Below are positions 1-13,573 of a stretch of DNA of 63,928 nucleotides, one piece after another. Source of the DNA: Tubiluchus corallicola (lineage: Eukaryota; Priapulida; Priapulimorpha; Priapulimorphida; Tubiluchidae). The notes below the pieces were generated by a model, which saw only the letters and a program-made list of their open reading frames with translations, had not been told where the DNA came from and searched no databases. The stretch lies in contig JAQGDQ010000613.1 in the NCBI GenBank assembly GCA_030141605.1, positions 64,001-127,928 of the forward strand. Direction: 5' to 3'. Positions within the stretch are counted from its first letter, which is position 1. The number at the start of each line of letters is the position of its first letter. Both the position numbers and the translations under genes were made by a program.

Positions 1-164
1 AAAGTTGTGTGTAATTAGCACTTGTTTGTAAAACAATTGTTGGGATATACTGTAAATTGTATACGCTGTTTACCGGTGAACAAATTGCTCTTGAATAATT
101 ATGTTACTAGTAAAACAAATACCTGAATTGTGGGAGAATAATGTTTACTTTTGTTCCTTTCTAG

Positions 165-3100
165 GCTGATACTGTTTCGCCGTTCGAGGCAAGCTATGTA
201 AGTAGCCAGTGTTAAATTATTTGCATGCTATAATGAAATAGGATTGAGTGATCATGATTGTTGTAGACAAAGAATATCGAATGCTGTGTTTGACTCAGAG
301 ATTGCAACGTATTTAACCCAATTTATGACATACTTTCTTCAGTTACATTATGTTACGCAAATTGTGGCTACCACCTTTGTGAGTAAATGAAAGTAAGATA
401 ACGTAAAATATTTCAGACTAAATTTCTTTTGAAACATTCAAGAAACTTTCGCACATTGGGACACTTCTTTGCAAACAAACAAAATGTTAAAATTTGGTGT
501 GGGCCAAGAGTGCTCTATTTCTAAGCGTTAAATTTTGTTTTGCTACTTGCTACACAAGTTCTCAAACGTGTGCACTACGTCACAACTGAACACCTCTGAA
601 ATGAGAAATACAGCAGCTGTTTTTTGTACAACGTATTTTTCCAGTTGCAGATACTAGTCCCATCTAATTAGTGAATGGCGAAATGCGTGTAACAGTGAAA
701 AACTAACGAATGTGAAATTACAATTATTTGGTAATAATTCTTTCACATAAATTATTCTTGAAGACATTGTATGTTCCCTTTCAATACTTTATATTGTTTC
801 AGCTATAGTTTAAGATTGCGTCCGGTTTTCCTTTAACACTTTTGTATGTGCTACATTAAAATCATTTTATTTACAATATCAGATAACGCAATATTATGTT
901 ATTCTTTACAGACAAGCTTGCAGAAGAGTTTATCATCAAGTTGCACAACAGATGGCAGTATTAATCAAGATCTCTGTCAGGTACTTTTCAATTTTCTGAA
1001 TACAACTAGCTCAACGACAAATTTTTGTTGCTAACAGGGATGTGCCTATCCAATATATAATCAGAGATCCGCAAACAAACTAACATATTGTCGACAATAG
1101 AAACGCCAATGTTAAAATTTTTCCCCTAAAATAAATTTTCACTTTGAATACACTTGAAATAAGCTTTGATTGAGCCTTTTGTTATTAGTGCCTAATGAAT
1201 GCAATTGTAATAAACCATCATTAATCTGAGCAGTTTCTTCAAAAATTCTATTCCATTTTCACCATGCTGTTTACGTACAAGTGCTGCTATTTTTAAGTGT
1301 TGACTGAGCCGCAAAACGTAGGAGTTTTACCAAAGCGGATGTTTCATACGCGTAAAACTTCATTCCACTTCAAGCTCTGTGCCTGTGAGGCTGTGAAATA
1401 TGGTCTAAACTCGTTCAGTTACTTGGGGACAAAGTTGTGGAATACTCGGGGCCCACTCGTCTTAAAAGTGAAACCGGACTGAATTCTTTTAAGCATAAAA
1501 TGCGGAATGTGAAAATGTGGATGCAATGTGGATTGCCCAAGTGATTTTTAGTCTTTAAAACGGTAAACTTGGCAAACCGAAACCTTTCAGGAAACCTAGG
1601 GAAATCAAGTAATTGGTAGTCTTTACTTAATTGTACAGTATTTAATTTAATTAGTTTTTAACCATAGCTGAATAGTTTTGTTTATTCACATGTGTCATAA
1701 GGTCTTGCAGCGTGTAGTTGTGTGTTTTTAAAATCAACATAAAATAAATGCTTATCTTATTAATCTGAAAAGAAGGTTAGATTAGTTTAGCAAATGTCAG
1801 TTCTTAGATACTTGGTATTTTAGATATTTTAGTGACGATTTTGTTATTGGTGAATAACTTACGTGAAATTCTGGATAGCAGTTAAATTCGTGCTTTTTCA
1901 AACTGCACTTTATATTTTTTCTGATGCTGTTTTCTGTTTACCGTCACTTCGTCATCATTATAAACCAACTCATGAGAGTTTGATGTGCTCTTTAACACCA
2001 ATTTTCTAACCAGTTGCATAATTACTATTCAATGATATCATTCACAGAGCAGAGCCTGATTATTTTTGGTTGACATGCAACAACAATTTTCCTTTCATAG
2101 TGCCGATTACCAGTGTTTTAAAAGTGAACTATTAAAATTTTTATCTCCCAGATTACGTACCATGAAACTTTACTGTTAAACATGTGAGTGTGAGAAAGAC
2201 AGCATAAAATTTCTCACAGTTTAAAGGTGTTAATGCCTTGTTATTATGTAGTAGCACAAATTACTAGTTTCCCCAAGTTGTTGTTTGTCACGCTTTCACC
2301 TTTACAGCAGGTGAAATTTTAGTTTAACGATAATCTTCCACCTGTCAACACCAGCTTTGACAATGACACGTAGTTCGGCTCCAGCTCCCAGTAATTATAG
2401 TAATTTGCTCGATTTTGTAATGCCTACACAAGGCACAATGTTCTTTGAACTTTTAAGGTTATTTTTAAAAAAGTATGATGTTTTAATTTTAAACTTTTAA
2501 GGTATTTGTAATAAAGCATAGTGTCTTAATTTTGGACTTATAAGGTTTTTGTAAAAAAAAAGTAGTGTGTTAATTTTAAAAGTTGTTTACATGTTTTAAA
2601 CTTGAAACTATTTGATTTTAAAAGTTATTTGCATGTTTTAAACTTGAAGCTAGTTGATTATTATTTAGTTGAAATGTCAGTTATAATAGTGGAATATAGA
2701 AGCCTTATTCTTGCTGTTGGTTTCAGTTATTTGTGTGTAGGAACATAGACAGACCGTTTTAAGAACAAAAAATTCTATAATCTATTTTTTGTGAAAATTA
2801 TATTTTTGTCCTGTTATTTTTTCAAAGTACTTCAGTACTGCTGTGTAGTTTGAGAACTAGGTTCATATCACTTAAAAGGTTAGCCCATAAAATTATGATG
2901 AATTAATGTCAGAAAATTTACAGTAAGGTTACTGTACGTGTTTCATTTCATATGAAATTGCCATTTTTTCGCAGAAAATTTTGCTGACACTTTCAAAATA
3001 TTTTTAGATGACCGTCTTTTACACAAGATGTTCGTATTTCAGGAAAATCAAGACTTGAAGCGGCAACTTGTCTTTTTACAGCAGCAGATTGAAGAGAAGA

Positions 3101-6100
3101 ACCGAACGATACAGCGTCTTGAAGGACAAATGGTACGATGTAGCAGTCAATCGTTACAACATATATCGATTAAATTATTAATTAATAGTGAAACTGGGCA
3201 GTGATTGAGTAACTGTAATCCCAAGTAATCGATTTTGCTATCCACCAGTTTCCTAAATAAAGAGAAAAGCAGTTCTCTTAGGCCCGTGCCACACAGAGGT
3301 GGGCATAATCTGTAATGCATAAGCTGTGAGGAGAAAAAGCCACCTCGTCAAGAATGGTAACCATGAAAGAGACATGTTATGGCTTACTGATTACAGATTG
3401 TGAATTGCCCCTTACTTCTTTCTCTGTGTTACACAGGCCTTACAGGCCCAAACAATCCGTGCTCTTATATTTACAAGCAAACTTGCAATGTTGCATTAAT
3501 TGTCTAATTCACTTTTTCGAAAAGTGTCAGCTGCATACCTCTTTATTTTTTCTTTATTTTAATAATTTTTTGACATTAAATGATTATTTCTTATTTTCAG
3601 GAAACATTTAGAAATCGCCCAAGATGTGGCAGCACTGGCAGTGATGAAACAGACGAGAAGGATGTCCGAAATGCAGCTACTCAAACTGATCGGGTAAGGG
3701 CATCTCACTTTACATGTACAAATGTGCTATATACTTCTGTACTATTTGTGTAGCAGCAGTAATTTTGCAGTAGTGGTTTGTATAGTATTGGGGCCTAGTC
3801 ACCCACCTATACATTATGGCTTAACACTTTTTTCTCAGATGTTGATGAAATACAATGGCAAGAAGTAGGCCTTCAAAGACTATCAGTGTCATATCATTGG
3901 TTATGTACTTATGTTTAAATATCTTACCATACTGCCCTATTTTTTCCACTGAAGCTATAAGTCTTATAGGCTATCTATAGCTTAGGGCCATGTTTGATTT
4001 ATCAAGGAGACTAATGCATATGTCTGTTATATTCGGTACATAGGCTGTTGTTTGCAATGTGCTGTTAACTCGGTTATTCAGGGCGAATTTGTGTGTGTAA
4101 AATTGGCTAAAATTTTGGCTTTCCATACAAAAATATATTACTTCTCATTACATCTAGCTGTTTGAGTGACTTGAGTAACTCAAAAAGAAAATTATTAGTA
4201 ACTGAAAATGTTCACACCCACTGGTAAAACATCACTGACTCACCTTCTCAGTATGCAGCACTCGCTTCTCAAAAACATATTATTAATCATATTGACAAAA
4301 TAAAGTAATTTAGACTTTTGCTTAGTTAGTGAGATTCATCCTAGAAATGCTTTTTCAAACTTTGCACAAAGTTGTTTAAACTTCTTTCAAATACTTATTG
4401 TCATAATGACTTTGCCTAACGATCATCGTTGGCATTTAAATTTGCAAGTTTTATACAGCATTGCAGTTAATACAAGTGCAATAAGGCACATGTAAGTGAT
4501 ATAAAATTTCAAGATGAATTTATTTAGCTTGATGTAAGTAAAGGCTTTTCTTGACCTTTAAGTAATTTTGTGAACAAACTAATGTGTGAATGCCATACAC
4601 ATGTTTAATTTCCGTCATTTCTTCCAGATACGAAGCTTGGGTATTAATGGAGAGTGTAGGGTAGACGAACCGCCAACAATAAGGTATGCTTGCATAGAGA
4701 GTATCAACAATTTTTAAACTTGTGCTTAAAGTACATGGTTTAATTAATCTGCTGTGTGTGCATGCGTGTGCGTGTCTGTGTGTGTGCCTATATTAAGCCA
4801 TCGTACATACTAATATATCCCATTGTGAAAGCGTGCCATTAATTTCTGTTTGGCATTTCTTTCATAAGTCAGTTTTTAATTTTCACTTAGGGTTTCCCAT
4901 TTGTAATTTTGCAATTTTTTATCTTTTTCATGCTACAACAGCTTTAGAATCGGAAAGGTATCGTTACAGAAGCATTTTCGTGTTATGTAAACTAAAAACT
5001 TAGAAAACAAAATCTGGAAATTTACCTTTACTAGTTTAGTTATAGCTAAAATTGTAAAGTTTGAAATAAGATGTTAAATACGGCAGGTGTTGTTTACGAG
5101 AATAAGCCTTTTCACAGTTTTTGGACGCACATCCAGTTACTGCAGGTCAAAGTTATGTATACCACAGCACACATTTTAATTACAACCTTCACGTGATGTG
5201 TGTGTAAAGCAAAACCGTCTGCCACATCAGTGGTTTTACGTGGACTTTACTTTATTATGCATTAGGCTGCACAGTGTAGAGTGGTTTATTAGCAAGGTCT
5301 TGCTTGGGAACAAAAAATGAACTAGGTAAAGTTCTAGCTAGTTGTTAAAACTGTTACTATTACTATAGCTTGCACTGCAAGGCATTGTCAAATGTACACA
5401 AATACGGTGGCTGTCTGTTACACTTAACCTTTGACCTTTTCACACTCATCATCAATCGCTGTAACTGTGAAAGGGCTTATTACTGTCAGATGTTGTGTGG
5501 TGTGATGGTATTGTTTGTACTGTTGTTATCATACTTATTTGTGATACACTGTCTAATACTGTTTTTAAAGTCAGTATTTAGCATCTTATTTCATTTTTCT
5601 TACTATAGTTGAAAGTCATGTTATAAAAGAAATAACTTCTCAAGTCTGTATAATCAAAAAACATAACTCTTTAGTACGACTTTGCTTGACAGCTATGCAC
5701 TCTTTCTTCAACATTCAGATTAAAAACTTGGATTCAAAATTCTCTTTTTAATAGTAGGTTTAAATAACAATTTCATGCAAACTTTACTATTTGACACAAA
5801 GCCTGTAATTTTAATTATACTCTAATTTTTAAGTATACTCTAGTTTAGCAATTTTCTGATGTTAGAGTTACTGCTACAGGGTTGTCCAGAAAAAAACACT
5901 ACCAGTAAATTCTTTAATAAAACAAAAATTAGAAGCCAAAAAGGCATAAAAATTTAACACAACAAAAATGAAATATACATATTTTATACACAACAAAAAA
6001 TTTAGTTATAGGCTTTATTTTATTTTCGCTTAACTTTTAAAAATGTGATGTTTAAAATTTTATTTCCATTAACAAAGAAATGGATGTTTTTCCAAAGTCT

Positions 6101-9100
6101 GCTATTTTAAGTAAAAAAAAGAAAATAAACTTTTGATATTTATTTATCTACAATTTTTTAGAAAAATTGTCTTGTGTGCTTTCTTTCCATTTTGATCACT
6201 TTGCAAAGTTTAGATCAGAATCGGTTAAAAGTTGGATTAATGTCATTATTGGTTAAAACACCAACTTTATTAAAATGTTTAATTTACATAGTTAAAAATC
6301 ACGCCAAACGTATAGAATATTATGTTCTAATTATGTATGTAACAGAAGCCAAATAAGTATTGATTAAGCAGACCTGTAGAAAAGAAATTGATACATTAAC
6401 ACATTTTTAAAATTTTGAGCAAATGTAAACATAAAACTTGCAAATAAATTTTAATTTTGTATAAAATATATATGTTAATTTTTATGCTGTTAAGTTTTTA
6501 TGCCTTTTTAATTTTCGTTTTGTTGAAGAATTTTCTGGTGATGTTTCTCTTCTGGACGACCCTGCACATTAGCCCATTCTAACTGTATTTTTACGAACTT
6601 ATTTTGTTGCATTTTGCCTGAACTTGCTTTGCAAGCTTTCTAAACGTAAAACGTGTCATTTTAAGCATCAGACGGTTCCATTTCGGCTAATTAGACTTGG
6701 AGATTTCTAATTTGGTGAAGGTAATTTATGCATGAGTGTATAGTGGTTGTCGTTGCACTCAAACACACAATTATTTAGGCACAAGAATTTGTTGTAAAGC
6801 TGGCACTTGTGAATTTTTGGCACTTTTTTATGAGAAGTTAAAAAGAACTGTTTTTTCTTGTTTATGCCTGTGTTTTCGCATAGATGTCTTCATTTTTCAC
6901 ATTCGTTTACAGTGATAGTTCAATTACTATTAAACTGTAGTATCACTACAAACTCAATTACTTTTTTAAATAGTAGTTGTTGCAACTGCAATTACTGTAT
7001 AAAAATAGTGTCCACTACTATTCCGTTTTCTTGCGATTTCTGACTTCTGACCATTGTAGATATAGTTCACTGCATTATATAGGTGGAATGTGGAAACAGC
7101 TTGTGATAATAAATTGTTAAGTGGCAGCGGAATACGCCCAAGTATAGACATAGATTATAGTATAGTATAGGTTCTAAATAAGCAGTTCATTTATGATCAT
7201 AGACAGACACTTGCACGTCAAGTGACAGCTGCAAGAATTAAATGTAGTGCTGTTACAGTGCTAATTAAAAAAGTGGTGATATTATAATTTATTGTTACTC
7301 ATTTTTAAAGTAATGGCACTTTTCTAGCATTACTAATTTTAGTAGTGGCGCTACGTAGGGAGCATTACAGTAGTGACGCTGTAACAACTATCCAACACTG
7401 TTCACTTGCAACTGCATGATGCTATTGTTGAGGTTCACATTTGAAGTAGCAACCTACTTCATTACGCTGACATAGCATTTAATTAATCAATCCTATTTTT
7501 CGTGTAAATTGTAGAGCAAGCGTTACAGCCACTTACTAGAGTTACTGCATGTTATTAGTGGAGGCTGAGTTAGAACACAGTAGTACATTTGTTTATGTCA
7601 TACACATTTTACTTAGTTTACAATGATTTCTAAAATTACAAGCATCAGTATCTAATTTTTGAGATACTAATGTGAAATTTGAATCACATACTTGTACATA
7701 CGTAAATAAGTTCATAATAAGTGACTCTATTAACAAAGACACGTCGCATCTTGCCTGTAACATAAAAATTATGAACTGAGGTTAAACCGGGCATTTAATT
7801 AATAAAAAGTGATTTTACGTTATATGTTATTAAATTCTTAACAAAATTATTATGAATTATGAATACACTGTATGTTTATAGTGTAAAAAGATTTCTTAAT
7901 TGTTCTTTGGAAGCAATTTATTATATCAATGTAGCGTTTTTGATAGCTGTTAAATTTGATTTTTTACATCAGAGATGTATTTGTTCCAACAGAGATGCAT
8001 TCTGGATAATAAGTTGTTGTGCGTGAAATGAAAAATCCTATGTTTATGCATTCATAAGTTACATGATATTAGTTTAATCATCTGTAAATACATCAATTTT
8101 GACTTTCGTATGCAGCAATTAAGCTTCTTTATTTTTAATTTTCAGGAGACCTGAAAATGAAGACTATCTAGTTATGTACCGACGCCCACGGGTATGGCAT
8201 TATACTGTTTACATGATTAACATGCTTAGTGTTTATAATGTTTTAGTCATATAGGAAATGTGCAAATGTGACAGCAACATTTTAGTGCAGTTTGTAAATG
8301 AAAATTCTGTTTCGTAAGCTAACATTTCTATATAACATAACTATTCATTGTCCTATGGCCCACGGATAACTTGTGGCCAACTGAACTAATTTGACATGCA
8401 GCATGCCAGCGTAAAACCTTGTTTCGAGTGTACACCGAGTTTTTCATTATACAGTAATATATTCAAAACCATAAGGGGTTCTGTTCAATAAATATAGGGC
8501 TCAGAGTATGGGGCCCCCTCTACAGTAAGTATAGCCCCGAAGTGCCCTATACATATTGGATACTGAAAATATATACATTGGACATTGAAACATGCCAACA
8601 TTTCTGTAAGTTTGGGGGGCCATCGAGGAGTTTGGCCTAGGACTCACAAGTAGGTAAATCTGGCCCTGTGTACTGGTGTACATTTGTTGAGGAAGTGACT
8701 CGATACCCTGTTGTGTCTAACTTCTGAATAAAATATGTTGTAAGACGGGTAGAACTTTTAAGCTTCTCTGACATCAAGTAGTCTTCTAAATTCCAGTAAG
8801 GTTATTCTAGCCTTGCTATGGAAAGGATTTTTTCTAATTAAATAAGAAGAATGGCCTTCATGGTAATTATTTGTGGAAAGCAAATAATTTAGAAAAGAGT
8901 TTCTTTATACATTGTACAGATATGTCATGGTTAAATTGTACATATACAGAAGTGGTAATTATGCTGGTTTATATTTTTAGGATTATAGTCCAAACTTTAC
9001 ACAGAAGGTAACGTATTTTACTCCGATGACTACGAGGACATATCAGAGACAGCCATCTTCTACCATTTCCCCACAGTTGCCACGGCGATCAGCCTCAGCT

Positions 9101-9274
9101 ACAAATGCAGTTGATTCAGATCACAAGTGCCATTTGTCATCTACGTCGTCACGGTTTCCGCTGCCGCATCGATCGGCTTCGGCATCAGACGAATCCAGTC
9201 ATAGTACGTTGTCAGTGAACAGTTGTGATTTAAGTTCGAAAGTAAATGATTTATCGTTGTCGCATAAACTTTGA
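165..9274 (+). CDS. Unidentified coiled-coil protein, 3' part of a spliced gene (226 codons seen)
   Basis: Seven coding exons join in one frame with good GT-AG sites: 165-197, 912-980, 3043-3132, 3601-3693, 4628-4683, 8146-8191 and 8981-9274 (stop TGA at 9272). The phases agree (the 56+46 nt pair shares a split Arg codon). The 5' end lies before the window, because exon 165-197 begins after a polypyrimidine tract and AG. The visible protein is a Ser/Thr-rich stretch, then a charged heptad-like segment across exons 2-3 (ENQDLKRQL...QQQIEEKNRTIQRLE) that looks like a short coiled coil. An acidic linker ending in NAATQTD follows, then a basic Ser/Pro/Arg-rich tail with repeated RSASA motifs that could be phosphorylated or bind a partner. 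I see no catalytic domain. I do not recognise the family; a cytoskeletal or scaffold adaptor is only a guess. The exon chain is well supported, the function is not. Confidence 0.75.
1285..1545 (+). pseudogene. Non-LTR retrotransposon reverse-transcriptase C-terminal fragment, decayed
   Basis: The translation contains VKYGLNSFSYLGTKLWNTR followed, after a stop and frame change, by LNSFKHKM. The pattern 'Y-G-x-x-S-x-x-Y-L-G-x-K-L-W-N' then 'L-x-x-F-K-x-K' is typical of the extreme C-terminus of invertebrate endonuclease/reverse-transcriptase polyproteins. No catalytic RT motif is present. It is a 5'-truncated, frameshifted relic in an intron of the coiled-coil gene. Confidence 0.6.
4170..4535 (+). 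repeat. Dispersed repeat, copy 1 of 2 (also 46848-47225)
   Basis: About 370 bp match 46848-47225 on the same strand with many substitutions. Shared landmarks are the blocks around 'aaagaaaattatta', 'aataaagtaatt' and 'gatcatcg/ggtcatcg', and the same order is kept. No coding capacity or clear terminal repeats are visible. It is an old interspersed element of unknown class in an intron of the coiled-coil gene. Confidence 0.55.
5101..5481. mobile_element. MITE family A, copy 1 (long terminal inverted repeats)
   Basis: The element starts with aataagccttttcacagtt and ends with its inverse aactgtgaaagggcttatt. A second inverted pair lies further in (aggtcaaag...cctttgacct), so the TIRs are about 60-80 bp. 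The copy at 13187-13573 has the same structure. There is no coding capacity, so it is a non-autonomous DNA transposon. Confidence 0.65.
5877..6564. mobile_element. MITE with about 80-bp terminal inverted repeats
   Basis: The left end CAGGGTTGTCCAGAA and the right end TTCTGGACGACCCTG are inverse copies. The similarity continues inwards for about 80 bp, through 'aattcttt' and 'aaaaaggcataaaaa'. The CAGGGT-type end and a flanking TA/CA suggest a Tc1/mariner-like non-autonomous element. The internal part is AT-rich with no transposase. Confidence 0.6.
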
Positions 9275-9668
9275 CAATGACATCATACTTTCTAGCTGTT
9301 GGAACATCTGTTGGTGATGTATTTCTAGCTGTTGATTGTACTTAAGTCTTTTGTGATTAAAATTGTAAAATTATTTTGCAAAAATTTGTGCAAACTTTGC
9401 GTAGCCAGTGCAATAGTACAAATACTCGACTTCCTGCAGCACCCGAAAATATTTTCATCTGATGTCAGTGTACATACAGTAATAAATCAAATTAGTAGCC
9501 AAACTCAGGGGAGCATTGGGAAACGGGTATCAAACAAAAATGAGGGAGAATTTTGTGCAGCGATGGATAACTTATTTACTGTAAGATTTAGTGGCAGAAG
9601 TATTCTGTAGAACCTTGTCAAATCTTTAACTGTTATGCACCATCTGTTTCTTGGTACTTAAAAATAAA
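9275..9668 (+). other. 3' UTR of the coiled-coil gene with candidate poly(A) signal
   Basis: The sequence runs from the stop codon to an AATAAA at 9663-9668. The open frame inside it (9332-9610) has no known motif and starts without ATG context, so I treat it as UTR. The true cleavage site cannot be seen. Confidence 0.4.
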
Positions 9669-9824
9669 AGTAGGCAAAGAGCATGGTTCTAGCTGATGGA
9701 GTATTAAATGTACTACTAAAAAGCAAAAGGAAAGACTAAGACCTTCCTCTAATATTAGTACAACTTTTAGCAATTTAATAATATATTTCAAAATTCCCTT
9801 ATCTGGTGCAACTTTTTGCCATTA

Positions 9825-10267
9825 CACTCATATATCGATTTGCCGGACAAAAATGCGGAGACGTTGGTCCAAATTTGCCGATTGTCCGTATTTTCTGATA
9901 CTGAGCTAATACATTAGGCGCAGTGTATTAGACTCACGGCAATGTAGAATCAATTGCCTAATTGCCTCAAAAACATCTAGTATGGGCCGCTCCTATGCAA
10001 AAGTATATAAAAACTGTCGACAATTGACTCAAATAACTCTGCATAATTGACTCTAAAGCACTTACAAATGCTGATTAAACCACTAAACATGCTGACATAC
10101 AAGCTACATACGTGTCGTTACATGCTGCTTGGATTTAAACAAAGTGACGGCCAGCTCGCAAGACAACGGACAGTGTCCGTAGTATGCGTGACTTTTTAAT
10201 GGACCAGATTTTATCTGAATTTTCCGATATCTGTAAAAGTGAGGTCCGGTAAACCAAGACACTAGTG
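9825..10267. mobile_element. MITE family C, copy 1, TA target duplication
   Basis: A 443-bp element flanked by TA on both sides. The ends are cactcatatatcgatttgcc and the inverse of ggtaaaccaagacactagtg. The copy at 21150-21524 shares internal blocks in opposite orientation (tacgtgtcg/acacgtg, 'ccgtagtatgcg'). No coding capacity. Confidence 0.55.
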
Positions 10268-10996
10268 TATTCAAAAATTTGAATGTTTTTTGTTGGCTAC
10301 CATGACTCGTTAGTATTTTGTTACTTATTTGGGAGATATTATTTTGTATATAGTTGTATAATTTTGTTCATTTTACTGCACTTGTTAACATAATAATAGC
10401 CATTCACGTGTATATACGTATAATACACATTTAGCTGTAGGATCAAAATAATGTATTTGAATTCGTTTCCTTGTGTACTGCTGCTATTTATAAGTAGATA
10501 ACTAAGATGTGTTATGTGTTGTTATTATTTATTATTAGATAGGAAACTTAACTCAGTAAACAAACAAAATTGTGCTTTGGAAGCTCCGTTTCAAATAAGC
10601 GCTAATTATTTTAGAGGTTAGAAGAAAAACTGGAAAATGATTAATAATTTGACTATAGTTCACGACGTGGTTTGGATTTAACTAGATGAATGTAATTATT
10701 AAAACAACCTTGTTAATAGTTGTTATATTTTTGTTGGCAGAAAATTTATAAAAAAAAAATCTAGAAAAAAATTGTAAGCAGTTGTAAAAACTGGTGAAAT
10801 TTTTTGCACTAGAAGTGGTGTCAACTGCTTTATATCTTAGGCTTGTATTAATTAACAGCTCATAGCTTTCTCATAGGTAGGAAAATTATGTGAAGTGCAA
10901 GGGACTTACAGTAATTTAAGAATTTCTTTGTGCTTGTATAACTTTTTAATGCTCCCAGCAGGTTGTAACACAACTCTGTTGTAGTTGAACCCAGTA

Positions 10997-11541
10997 CAGT
11001 AAACTCCACATAACCCAAATCCAACCGGACCGAAAAACGGTTCCAGCATAGAAACTCTAAACCCCTCTATCAGATGGCGAGCTAAATAAAAGGCAGAAAG
11101 TCAATCCTTCTATACACAAACGACGAGATTTAATGACAATTACATAAAGAATAACAAACTATGTGGTGAAACACGATTTTTTATGTAACATAAGGACGCG
11201 TACACGATACTGTGAAACAAGGTGACAGTGGGGCTACCAATGTCTTGCGTACTGCAATCCCAGAGAAAATAATCAGTGGGCGTGACTTGTAAGACATTGG
11301 AATTTTACTGGAACATGATACTGTTATTTTTCTAGAGATTAAATTGCATTTTTGAGTTAGGCGAAGTAAATTACATGTATTTTGATTAAATGGATAATAA
11401 TTTTTTATTTAAGTTAGGCAAAAAATTTTGAGTTATATATTTTGAATTAATCAATGTTTTGTGTGGAAAAACGAAGGATTTCATCCATTCCGCTGAAATT
11501 CTCTGAGTTAGGCAAAAATTTGAGTTACGTGGAATTTACTG
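10997..11541. mobile_element. Pogo/Tigger-like MITE, copy 1
   Basis: A 545-bp element flanked by TA. The left end CAGTAAACTCCACATAAC and the right end inverse CAGTAAATTCCACGTAACTC agree over about 24 bp. CAGTA-type ends with a TA target are typical of the pogo branch of Tc1/mariner. No transposase frame remains. Confidence 0.6.
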
Positions 11542-12345
11542 TAATAGCAAATTATTACAGTTTCCAATGGAGTAAAATACTGCACAACAAATTGCAATGT
11601 TTCTGTCCCACTTCTGACACCATGACTTATACTGTTGTTCGTGGATTTCTATCTAGTAGAAATTATTACAGAACACTAAGCCATTATGCGTGTTGCGGTC
11701 AGACATATTAATGCATAACAGAAACCATGAAAGATTTGCAATTGATTGTAGGTGTAATTGATCTATTAGGCGAAATTAGTCGACAGTAACAAGAAGGAAA
11801 ATGAAAGAAGGCGTCAGGCCATATCTGTACATTTCGTAGAATATCCTGTTCACATTTTTCATTGGCTGATTTGTCGTTAATTATGTTATATAACACACGT
11901 ACTATCTAACGTTCAAATAATGAACATGAAAGCAATCTGTAACAGGGTGTTATGATAGAAGGGGCATAAGAATGTTTTCTTATTTAAATTGATTGACAGT
12001 GAAAATTGTAAAAATCATGCATAATCAGATAATTATTTGTTGCATTTTTACTAGATTTTCTTATGCCGACAAATTATAAGAAACTAGAATTGCCTTCTGA
12101 TATTTTTAAAGGTGTGTATGAATGCAGAAGTTGACTTTTCTACATTTAACCAAAATCATAATCGAAAACTAAAGTTTAAATTGCTTTATTTGGGCCACAT
12201 AGTTTAGATAAGAATGCAAATTCAAATTCTGATTTGGATTCATTGAATGTTATTAGTCAAATTAATCTGAAGACTGAATGTAATTAATGTAATTAAACCA
12301 GTTGAGTGTAACTTTTTGCAAGCATCCTCAGCTTTATCGTCTTAC

Positions 12346-12632
12346 GGCGCTGAGTTCATACTAACAAGTTTTCTCTCTGAAAACAAAAGTGTGAATTACT
12401 CTGCAAGTTGCCGTTGACAAAAAATTGCAAACTCTCTGACAGTTGCTGCGAGTTGATTTACTGTCTAGTGTGAACGCCTCTGCAAGTTACTCACAACACT
12501 TCTCGCAATGAATAGAGAAGTGAGTGTCAGCTCATGCTTACTGTCGGAGAGTAACTCGCTGTAAGTTTTGCTCTCTAGTCTGAACACGCTTGCAAGTTAC
12601 TTGGCGAGAAAACTCGCTAGTCTGAATGTGCC
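12346..12632. mobile_element. Foldback/MITE family F, copy 1
   Basis: A 287-bp stretch built from inverted and direct copies of a gagttactc/gcaagttac motif. The ends are inverse (left 'ggcgctgagttcatacta', right 'tagtctgaatgtgcc'). The same architecture occurs at 26513-26793, and a short fragment at 61681-61725. The whole element could fold into a long hairpin. Confidence 0.55.
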
Positions 12633-13186
12633 ATTAGACTGAAATTACACATGATGTAGTGTAGTATTCCAAATTAATTGTCTGGATGTATTAAGTGTTA
12701 TGTAACATCATTGCTGAATAGCAGAAAGATGATATACTATGTTTATACTGTAAATATTTATAAGTGTACGTGTCATTCTAGTCCTAAATATATCTACACA
12801 ACTTGTATAAGTAGCTATAAATACTTTGTGGAACTATAATCTATGGTAAAAGTGTGTCTTTTTCTTAAAAAATAATGCATTATTGCCACTATGACACTCA
12901 GTAGTATAAGTTTACAAGTAGCTGTATAAGTACGTCTTTTTCTTAAAAAATGAATAAGTCAGACCTAATACGATGCTGCTGAAATCGTGTTATAACTCGG
13001 TGCAAACTGGTATACACAATTGTCCATGGAAATTCATTAATTATAAAAAAAATTATCAGGGAACTATTTTTATGTAAAAAAACACATCATTTTAATTTAA
13101 GCAGACTGTAAGCAAGAGTGTAGGAAGGGCCTTTTTGGAGAAATCTTTGAACATGAAGTTCCTTGTCAGCTAGAGAGAGCCAGCTC

Positions 13187-13573
13187 ATAAGCCGTTTCAT
13201 AGTTTCATTGTGCACTAGCGCAGTTGCTGTAGGTCAAAGGTTAAGTGTACCACAGCAACGCGTCTTAACTACAAGCATCACGTGACATTGTGGGTAACGC
13301 AAATCATTAGTTCAGTACTTCAGTTGTTTTACGTGGACTTTGCTTAATTATGCATTAGTTTATGCTCAGAATGATTTGCTAGCAGGATCTTGCCTGGGAA
13401 CAAGAAAAATCAGTTAGGTAAGGTTCTAGGTAGCTGTTAAAACTGTTAGTATTATAGTAACGTGGGCTGCGAGGCGTTGTCAAGTGTATACAAATGTGTT
13501 GTCTGGTATACTTAACCTTTGACCTTTTAACGATCGTCATCAATCTCTGAAACTGTGAAAAGGCGGGCTTATT
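13187..13573. mobile_element. MITE family A, copy 2
   Basis: Homologous along its length to 5101-5481. The inner inverted pair is clearest here: aggtcaaaggttaagtgtac at the left and cttaacctttgacct at the right. The outer ends read ataagccgtttcatagttt and aactgtgaaaaggcgggctt. Confidence 0.6.

Noticed and set aside
7130-7560. Suspected repeat cluster with gttacagt/actgtaac motifs
   Set aside because: Motifs too short and irregular to define an element by eye.
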